Source of the DNA: Simkaniaceae bacterium
Lineage (GTDB): Bacteria > Chlamydiota > Chlamydiia > Chlamydiales > Simkaniaceae
Assembly (NCBI GenBank): GCA_026708385.1
Contig: JAPOVA010000021.1
Location: 20,798 to 75,163 of the forward strand
DNA length: 54,366 nucleotides
Reading direction: 5' to 3'
Position 1 is the first letter of the stretch, and each line of letters starts with the position of its first letter. The notes under the pieces are model-generated. The model did no database searches. It saw only the letters and a program-made list of their open reading frames with translations, and had not been told where the DNA came from. Below are positions 49,042-54,366 of the stretch, piece after piece. Made by a program: the position numbers and the translations under genes.

Positions 49042-50997
49042 ATGGCATCGGCAATAGGTGAGGGATGGAATGTGGTGTGGCCTGTGAATGCGGAGAGGGG
49101 GGGTACGGCCACATGGCTCGATAAGGTTCCGGGAAGCCCACCCCTTCGATTCGATCCCCTTCCCGAGGGAGTCGGGCGGAGGCGTTTCACCAAAGAGGAG
49201 AAACGTGCGGTCGTAGACTATGCCGTGGAAGTGAGAAAAACTAAGAGCATGGATACATGTGCTAAAGAGGTTGGCATCACTCACATCGTGTCGGAGTGGG
49301 TAAGGGCGGAGTGTGCAACCTACCGGCCTTTCTCGTGCTTGGACTTGGACAACCGGACCCTGCGGGAACTTGATTACAGGGCGCTTTTGGCAGACCTTCG
49401 GGAGGGGAAAACGTCGATATGTATTTCCGATTACACCGAAGTCAATAAGTATTCCCATCAATTCCCTGTCAGTGAGGGTACGGGTGCTACGGCATCGGCA
49501 AAGGGTAAAAGACGACGTGTCGCGCGGTCTGCGAACAACTATGAGGATGCAGTCGTGTGGATTCGTAAAGTCCCGGGAGAGCCCCCTCTTCGGTTTAAGT
49601 CCCCTCCGAAAGGGTGTAGACAAAGGGGTTATACCGAGTCGGAGAAACGTGCGGTTGTAGACTACGCTTTGGAGGTGAGGAAGATTAAGAGTATGAGTAC
49701 GTGTGCCCGAGAGATGGGTATCAATGCTGCCTCTTTATCGGATTGGATAAAGTGGGAATGTAAAGCCTATCATGTTTTTTCGGACTTAGATTTAGATGCT
49801 CATACCCTGCGAACAATCGACTACAGAAAACTTTTGGCAGAACTTCGATCCGGAATAGAGTCGATCACCATCTCCGATTACACCGGGGGCTCAAAATTCT
49901 CCACACGAAAGAGTACGCTGGGGATGATGCTGGAAAACGTCCCTGCGCAAGAAGAGATTCGGGATGGCCACCCCTATTTCTTGTCGCCGGGGAAGGGGAA
50001 ACGGCGTGTTTTCACCGAAGAGCAAAAGGCAAGGGTGTTGGACTACTGGTTTGACGAGTTCGATGGGGAATCGTTCTCGGAGTGTGCCCGGAAGTGTAAT
50101 CTCTTGAAGGAGACTCTAGCCACGTGGATGGATGAGCGTGGCTCGAAGCGAACTTCTCCGGATACGACGGAAGTGTCTGAGAGCTCTCCTGAGGGAACCG
50201 CTTCCGATCCGGTTGAAGGCCCTTTACCCGGTATGACAAAGGGGAAAAAATATGCCAAGGAGGACTTTGGTACGGCTACATGGCTCCATAAGGTCCCGGG
50301 AGGACCACCTCTTCGATTCGAACCCGTTCCGGAAGGAAGCCGGCATAGGAGGCTCACTAAGAAGGAAAGGAATGCGATCGTAGACTATGTCTTGGAGGTA
50401 AGGAAAACGAAGGTCATTGGGAAGTGTGCCGAAGAGATGGGGCTTACTGTCGCCACCATATCGTACCATGTAAGGACCGAATGCAAAACCAATGAGATTT
50501 TCCCGGACTTAGGCTTAGATGATCAAGATCTGCGGTGGGTCGACTACAGGGAACTTTTGGCCGATCTCCGAGCCGGCAAAAGCTCGATCCGCATTGCCGA
50601 TTACAACCGACACCGGTTGCCGGGGACGGGGCGGATGAGTGTGCAAGCAAAAGAATGCACTCGCGACGGTTATCCCTACTTCGCGTCGTCGGATGAAGGA
50701 GAAGAGGGCGTTTTTCCCGAGGAGCAAGAGGAGAGAATAGCGAGCTACCGGTCTCATGAGCTTATGGAGGGGTCGGTTTCCGGGGGGGCCCGGAAACGTA
50801 ATCTCGGCGAGCAAACGCTAATCGATTTATTTGACGATACGTATGAGGGTACTTCGAAACGGTTTCGTCCGGGTACGACGGAATTGCCTGAGGTCTCTCC
50901 TGAGGAGACCGCTTTCGATTCGGTTGAAAAACCTTTGCCCGATATATCGTGGGAGGAAGTGGCGAGGATGTATCCTGAGGCACCCATAGACCCTTAA
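49042..50997 (+). CDS. Large HTH-module repeat protein A
   Basis: A 651-residue protein from ATG 49042 with GGAGAGGGAG upstream. It has three modules, starting at about residues 25, 170 and 410. A module opens with W(L/I)xKVPGxPPLRFxPxPEG, then an HTH-like segment (TKEEKRAVVDYAVEVRKTKS, followed by CAKEVG and a short recognition helix ending in ECxxY). LDYRALLADLREGKTSICIS-DYT follows. Modules 2 and 3 add a second HTH-like half starting RDG(H/Y)PYF...VFTEEQK...CARKCNL. Ser/Pro linkers (SPEGTASDPVEGPLPGM) separate modules. There is no signal peptide, membrane span or catalytic motif. A DNA-binding or adaptor protein is likely, either a regulator or a secreted nucleomodulin. I know of no named family. 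Confidence 0.75.
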   Translation: MASAIGEGWNVVWPVNAERGGTATWLDKVPGSPPLRFDPLPEGVGRRRFTKEEKRAVVDYAVEVRKTKSMDTCAKEVGITHIVSEWVRAECATYRPFSCLDLDNRTLRELDYRALLADLREGKTSICISDYTEVNKYSHQFPVSEGTGATASAKGKRRRVARSANNYEDAVVWIRKVPGEPPLRFKSPPKGCRQRGYTESEKRAVVDYALEVRKIKSMSTCAREMGINAASLSDWIKWECKAYHVFSDLDLDAHTLRTIDYRKLLAELRSGIESITISDYTGGSKFSTRKSTLGMMLENVPAQEEIRDGHPYFLSPGKGKRRVFTEEQKARVLDYWFDEFDGESFSECARKCNLLKETLATWMDERGSKRTSPDTTEVSESSPEGTASDPVEGPLPGMTKGKKYAKEDFGTATWLHKVPGGPPLRFEPVPEGSRHRRLTKKERNAIVDYVLEVRKTKVIGKCAEEMGLTVATISYHVRTECKTNEIFPDLGLDDQDLRWVDYRELLADLRAGKSSIRIADYNRHRLPGTGRMSVQAKECTRDGYPYFASSDEGEEGVFPEEQEERIASYRSHELMEGSVSGGARKRNLGEQTLIDLFDDTYEGTSKRFRPGTTELPEVSPEETAFDSVEKPLPDISWEEVARMYPEAPIDP

Positions 50998-51043
50998 TTC
51001 CTGAATTGTTTTGATTTGTCATTGGGGGGGGTGACCCTTACGG

Positions 51044-51073
51044 TTGCGTTGTCATATCGTCCCGTGCTATGCC
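51044..51073 (+). promoter_or_regulatory. Promoter of the poly-G Inc-like gene
   Basis: TTGCGT (51044-51049), an 18-base spacer and TATGCC (51068-51073) preceded by TGC. A run of eight G lies just upstream at about 51024-51031. Confidence 0.5.
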
Positions 51074-51152
51074 ACCTTCCGAGCAATCACAAAATCCGGA
51101 GAAGAACAGGCTGTGGTAGCCCTGCTTGAATGAAAGCACCATTGTTTCGGAG

Positions 51153-51200
51153 CCGGCTCGGGAAGAGCCCGCTATACCGGCTCGGGAAGAGCTCGCTATA
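51153..51200 (+). repeat. Two tandem 24-base coding repeats
   Basis: CCGGCTCGGGAAGAGC-CCGCTATA is repeated once with a single base change, encoding PAREEPAI-PAREELAI near the N-terminus of the poly-G Inc-like protein. Confidence 0.85.
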
Positions 51201-51378
51201 CATGTCTCTGCGTCGTTTCCTAAAAAGAGAGCTGATGTCGCTCTTATCACCGACGAGGCGTGCCGTAAGTACCTCAACAGGGAGGGGGAGACCTTGAAGA
51301 GGAACTCAACAATTGTTGCTTGCGTCACGGTGATCACCCCCTTCGTGGGCGCTCCCCTCATGGTTGCGGCCACGGTTT

Positions 51379-51386
51379 GGGGGGGG
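51379..51386 (+). repeat. Homopolymer of 8 G at the frame junction
   Basis: Located between the two halves of the hydrophobic hairpin of the Inc-like gene. The present length leaves the frames out of phase. Confidence 0.85.
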
Positions 51387-51706
51387 TGTGTATGGCGGGA
51401 CAACGGGGTTGGCATCGGGTCTTTCTCTGACGGGTGTACCGACGTTTGGTGTGCTTTTCGGTGAGCTTGCTTACGCTCTTCGGCTGTCCGGGACGGACTT
51501 CGGTGGCCTTGATCTTAAGACCGGAAGAGGTCGGGAAAAAATGGTTGCCGAACAATCGAATTCTCCCTCACACAAGCCCACTCGAATCGTATTAAGGCCA
51601 CCCGTCTCTCTTAGGTAGGGGGCTTGCCGTGAGAAGTGAGACGGTCGTTTAGGAGGTCTCTCCGTAAAGATGTCTCTCTTTGATTTGTCCGAGCCCGGCT
51701 CGTGGA

Positions 51707-51735
51707 TGTTTGCAAATTCGGGTGTGTGGTATACT
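51707..51735 (+). promoter_or_regulatory. Promoter of the second HTH-repeat gene
   Basis: TGTTTG (51707-51712), a 17-base spacer and TATACT (51730-51735) preceded by TGG. The upstream TTTGATTTGTCCGAGCCCGG block matches the one before the 49042 gene. Confidence 0.55.
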
Positions 51736-51776
51736 CTCCACCCGTATCGGGTTGAATGGCAAAAGGGGGAGGCACT

Positions 51777-53345
51777 GTGGCGTCGGCAATAGGCCGGGGA
51801 CGGGGCGTTGTATGGCCTGAGAGCAGGCAGAGGGGAACGGCTATATGGCTTGACGATCGTTTTGGAGGTCCGCCCCTTCGATTCGGTCCCCTTCCTGAGG
51901 GTCGGAAAAATAGGACCTATACCGAGGAGGAGCGCAATGCGGTCGTCGATTATGCCGTAAAGCAGAGACGGACAAAGAGTGTCGATGAGTGCGCCAAAGA
52001 GTGTGGTGCTACCGGTTCCAGCTTGTCGAGGTGGATCGGGGATGAGTGTAGGACTTATCCCGAGGTTGCCGCCGTAAAGCCCGATGTTTACGCCGGGAAG
52101 ATAGCGGACTACAGAGGACTTTTAGTAGAGCTCAGACAATGGTCGGGGAAGAGACCGGTCCGCCTTTCCGACCACTTTAAGGACTCTGTCGGCGGGTGGG
52201 GTTTTAATAGGGAGTGTCCCCCGGAGGAGGAGCAATCTCGAGACGGACATCTTTATTTTCCCCCGGCGAAAGAGGGGTCGAAGCGAGTCTTTTCCGGCGA
52301 TGAAAAGGAAAGGACGGTGAGCTATCGGCACTCCGGGCTTGGTGGCGACTCGGTCGAGAAATATGCCCGGGAGTGTGGTCTTTTCTCGTCGACTCCGTAC
52401 GAGTGGATGGATGAGGTAGGGGCGTCGAATTCCTCCGGGCTTCCCGGGGACCGGATATCGCCGAATAACGAATGTGAATCCTTACGGGGTACGTCTTTGA
52501 GTGGTATGGAGCGATTGTGGCCTATAAGCACGGAGGAAGATACGTCTACACGGTTTGATGGGAATATGGGAGAGGAACCCCCTCCGAAGAGGCAAAGGCA
52601 GGAGTGGTGCACTGCAAAGAAGGGGACGGCCGTATGGCTTGATAATCGTCTTGGAGGTCCCCCCCTTCGGTTTGCTTCCCTTCCCGAAGGGAGGAGAAGG
52701 CGATATACCGAGGAAGAACGAGGTGCGGTCTTAGACTATGTCGTGGAGCAGAGGGAGATGAAGTCTGCCGACGAGTGTGCTAAAGATGTCGGCATCAGTG
52801 CTAATTGTATTTCGAAATGGCTGAAACAAGCGTGCCGAACGTATCGGGCTTTCCCGGAGTCGGATTTAGACGAAGGTACTCTACGAATAATTGATTGGAG
52901 AAAGCTCTTGCCGGACCTGCGGGCAGGGAAAACCCCGCTCTGCATCCGCGACTACACCGGAGGGGAAAAGTATTCCAAGGACAAACGGGGGCCGGGACGG
53001 AAGAGTGCCCCGGCAAAGGAGGAAACCCGCGACGGCCGTCTCTATTTCGCGTCGTCGGAGAAGGGAAAGTGGCGTGTTTTTAGTGAGGAGCAGAAAGAGA
53101 GGGCCGTAGAGTATTGGCTTGGTGAGTTTGAGGGGAGCTCGATCTCGAATTGTGCCGGGGAAATCAATCTGCACGTGAATACCTTGATCGATTGGGTAGA
53201 TACGCATGGGTGTGGCCGAAGACAGTGTGCGTTGCATACGGCGGAATCGCCCGGGAGTTCTCCTGAGGCGACCGGTTCCGATCCGGCCGGAGCCCCTTTG
53301 CCCGATATGCCGTGGAAGGAGGTGAAGAGGCTGTTGTCGGAATAG
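51777..53345 (+). CDS. Large HTH-module repeat protein B
   Basis: A 522-residue protein; GTG 51777 (VASAIGRGRGVVWP) is chosen because it aligns with the MASAIGEGW start of protein A and has GGGGGAG upstream. ATG 51756 would swallow that site. Two modules begin at about residues 20 and 280. Both contain WLDxRxGGPPLRFxxLPEG, HTH half 1 (TEEERNAVVDYAVKQRRTKS then DECAKECG), DYRGLL/DWRKLL with an LR motif, and HTH half 2 (RVFSEEQKERAVEYWLGEFE). The C-terminus PLPDMPWKEVKRLLSE resembles PLPDISWEEVARMYPE of protein A. Soluble, highly charged, with no catalytic signature. The same candidate roles apply. Confidence 0.75.
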   Translation: MASAIGRGRGVVWPESRQRGTAIWLDDRFGGPPLRFGPLPEGRKNRTYTEEERNAVVDYAVKQRRTKSVDECAKECGATGSSLSRWIGDECRTYPEVAAVKPDVYAGKIADYRGLLVELRQWSGKRPVRLSDHFKDSVGGWGFNRECPPEEEQSRDGHLYFPPAKEGSKRVFSGDEKERTVSYRHSGLGGDSVEKYARECGLFSSTPYEWMDEVGASNSSGLPGDRISPNNECESLRGTSLSGMERLWPISTEEDTSTRFDGNMGEEPPPKRQRQEWCTAKKGTAVWLDNRLGGPPLRFASLPEGRRRRYTEEERGAVLDYVVEQREMKSADECAKDVGISANCISKWLKQACRTYRAFPESDLDEGTLRIIDWRKLLPDLRAGKTPLCIRDYTGGEKYSKDKRGPGRKSAPAKEETRDGRLYFASSEKGKWRVFSEEQKERAVEYWLGEFEGSSISNCAGEINLHVNTLIDWVDTHGCGRRQCALHTAESPGSSPEATGSDPAGAPLPDMPWKEVKRLLSE

Positions 53346-53413
53346 TTTTCCGTCGAATCTCGGGTTCTCAAACTTTGTCTTTTGATTTTTCTCTGCGGGC
53401 CGTGTCTCTATGA

Positions 53414-53443
53414 TTGCTCCGCCATGCCGTTTCGTGGTATGCT
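53414..53443 (+). promoter_or_regulatory. Promoter of the Inc-like gene at 53483
   Basis: TTGCTC (53414-53419), an 18-base spacer and TATGCT (53438-53443) preceded by TGG. Confidence 0.6.
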
Positions 53444-53482
53444 GTTGCCCGCAGAGTTACAAAAATTGGAGACAAACAAACT

Positions 53483-54366
53483 ATGGCAACTCAACTTGGT
53501 ACTGTGATCGCCTCGGAATCGGCCCCGGAAGGGCCTGATGGTGTTCCCCGTGCATGTCCCGAAGGTGCAGCTGATACGGCCCGCAAGGTCGCGGTCACTG
53601 CTCGCAACGATCTTGATGAGAAGATACGTTTGGAAGGGGAGGAGCTCGATCGAAGGTTGCGTATATCTTGCCGGATCATCATCGCCGACTGTCTTGTGGG
53701 TGTTCCGATTGCCTGCACAGTCGCATCCTTGGCGGGGGCTTTTGGTGGGCTGTTGGGACTTGCGATAGGGACACCCGTTGTGGGGGTGTCGTTCGTGGGG
53801 GTGGCCGTGGGAGCCACATTGTATCTGATTTGCCCGAGAGCGGGGTTTAGGAGGTTTGCAGAGGGGTTGCCGGAAGATTGTGCGGAGATTTGGGGTTGTG
53901 AAGAGCGCTACAAGGCCCGGAGGTTGAAGAGGGAAGCGAAATCGGAGTCTGACGAAAAGGTGGTGGATGCACCCCCGCGTAGGGAGGAGTGCCTTGAGAA
54001 AGAGCCAAGGCCGATCCTTGAGCCGATTCTTGAGGAGGTAGGTGTGGAGATTGAGGATGGCGAAGAGCCTGTTGCCGAAACGTCTTTTACGGAACCTGTC
54101 CGACAAACCGTGTGTGACGTCGAAGAAGTTCGGGAACGCTCCGTAGAAGTTGCGATTGAATTACCCGAACGCGATCCGGAGACCGACCCGACCCGAGGGC
54201 AAGGATGGGTGGGGGCCTTAGGTGGTCTATTACTCGGGACTTCGGTCGCGAAGGACGAAATATATGACCACGAAGAAGTGGACGCAACCGGAGGGAGTTC
54301 CGAACCGGAAACCGTTGAATCGGAGGCTACCGAACAGGAAGAGCGTGACGTGAAGGTTGTCATTGA
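53483..54366 (+). CDS. Inc-like membrane protein, 3' end beyond the window
   Basis: Opens at ATG 53483 (MATQLGTVIASESAPEGPDG), with GGAG 11 bases upstream, and stays open to the window edge (over 290 codons). A charged helical region (RKVAVTARNDLDEKIRLEGE, then ELDRRL) leads into a long hydrophobic hairpin at about residues 64-115 (IIIADCLVGVPIACTVASLA, then GTPVVGVSFVGVAVGATLYL). A strongly acidic tail follows, rich in Glu, Val and Pro, with a second short hydrophobic patch (GWVGALGGLLLGTSVA). There is no signal peptide. The poly-G gene at 51126 is its paralog by topology and promoter. An inclusion-membrane protein is the best guess. Confidence 0.65.
   Translation, partial: MATQLGTVIASESAPEGPDGVPRACPEGAADTARKVAVTARNDLDEKIRLEGEELDRRLRISCRIIIADCLVGVPIACTVASLAGAFGGLLGLAIGTPVVGVSFVGVAVGATLYLICPRAGFRRFAEGLPEDCAEIWGCEERYKARRLKREAKSESDEKVVDAPPRREECLEKEPRPILEPILEEVGVEIEDGEEPVAETSFTEPVRQTVCDVEEVRERSVEVAIELPERDPETDPTRGQGWVGALGGLLLGTSVAKDEIYDHEEVDATGGSSEPETVESEATEQEERDVKVVI

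Larger units (their letters stand above)
51126..51618 (+). pseudogene. Inc-like gene, frame broken at an 8-G tract
   Basis: The first frame (TTG 51126) reads NESTIVSEPAREEPAIPARE, then a charged region, then NSTIVACVTVITPFVGAPLM-VAATVWGG and goes off at 51464. The next frame continues VYGGTTGLASGLSLTGVPTF-GVLFGELAYAL and a basic tail to 51618. They overlap at a run of eight G (51379-51386); seven or ten G would join them. Joined, the protein has the hairpin topology and order of the gene at 53483. GGAG at 51098 fits better with GTG 51113, which is one base out of frame, so a second lesion near the start is possible. It may be phase-variable or decayed. Confidence 0.68.

Noticed and set aside
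1-54366. CRISPR array, tRNA, rRNA or insertion sequence
   Set aside because: No evenly spaced identical repeats, no cloverleaf or TTCGAATCC-type arm outside coding genes, and no transposase motif or terminal inverted repeats were seen by eye.

Overview
This window looks like a chromosome segment from a member of the Chlamydiota outside the classical genus Chlamydia. By eye it is unusually GC-rich for that phylum. The support is gene content and order. A phosphoglycerate mutase, NifS-like and NifU-like trio sits in the chlamydial order. A chlamydial-type IspF lies next to a CysJ-like reductase. Tsp and GltX are coupled, and recC is coupled to recB. There is a MOMP-like porin of the Legionella/environmental-chlamydia type, and several short proteins carry the two-helix hydrophobic hairpin typical of Inc proteins. 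No tRNA, rRNA, CRISPR array, transposase or phage structural gene was recognised.

Layout. 1-3.6 kb: truncated nhaD, kdsD, and divergent icd. 3.7-6.9 kb: accessory island with a helical hypothetical protein, a decayed copy of a helix-turn-helix (HTH) repeat gene, a Cys-cluster protein and a tandem-repeat Inc candidate. 6.9-13.7 kb: MORN lipoprotein, PilN-like and PilM-like genes, then dus, nnr and gpsA. 14.2-15.4 kb: two small membrane proteins. 15.5-24.8 kb: M16C peptidase, dnaB, tsp, gltX, cysJ. 24.8-30.2 kb: an ispF remnant, a secreted hypothetical protein, intact ispF, a frameshifted Inc candidate, a helical-repeat protein, an Inc/ankyrin gene pair and a membrane protein. 30.3-36.3 kb: recC and recB. 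36.4-37.7 kb: MOMP-like porin. 37.9-39.5 kb: three tandem paralogs, the last truncated. 39.6-43.9 kb: murA, nifU, nifS, gpmA. 44.3-46.9 kb: a pair of coiled-coil paralogs. 47.4-54.4 kb: second accessory island with a second Cys-cluster protein, a treble-clef/endonuclease gene carrying an in-frame amber codon, two large HTH-repeat genes, a poly-G-disrupted Inc candidate and an Inc candidate cut by the window edge.

How it fits together. The housekeeping genes support central carbon metabolism, isoprenoid, lipopolysaccharide and murein precursors, recombination and replication. The accessory genes look like a host-interaction repertoire. Many share one promoter style: TTGnnn, an 18-base spacer, then a TAYGCT-like -10 box, often with a TG extension. 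Others have AT-rich promoters. Several show signs of contingency or decay: an 8-G tract, a 10-G tract, a 7-base tandem duplication, an amber codon at a conserved Trp and a decaying repeat array. The least familiar element is the HTH-module family at 49042-50997 and 51777-53345, with a broken third copy at 4205-4668.
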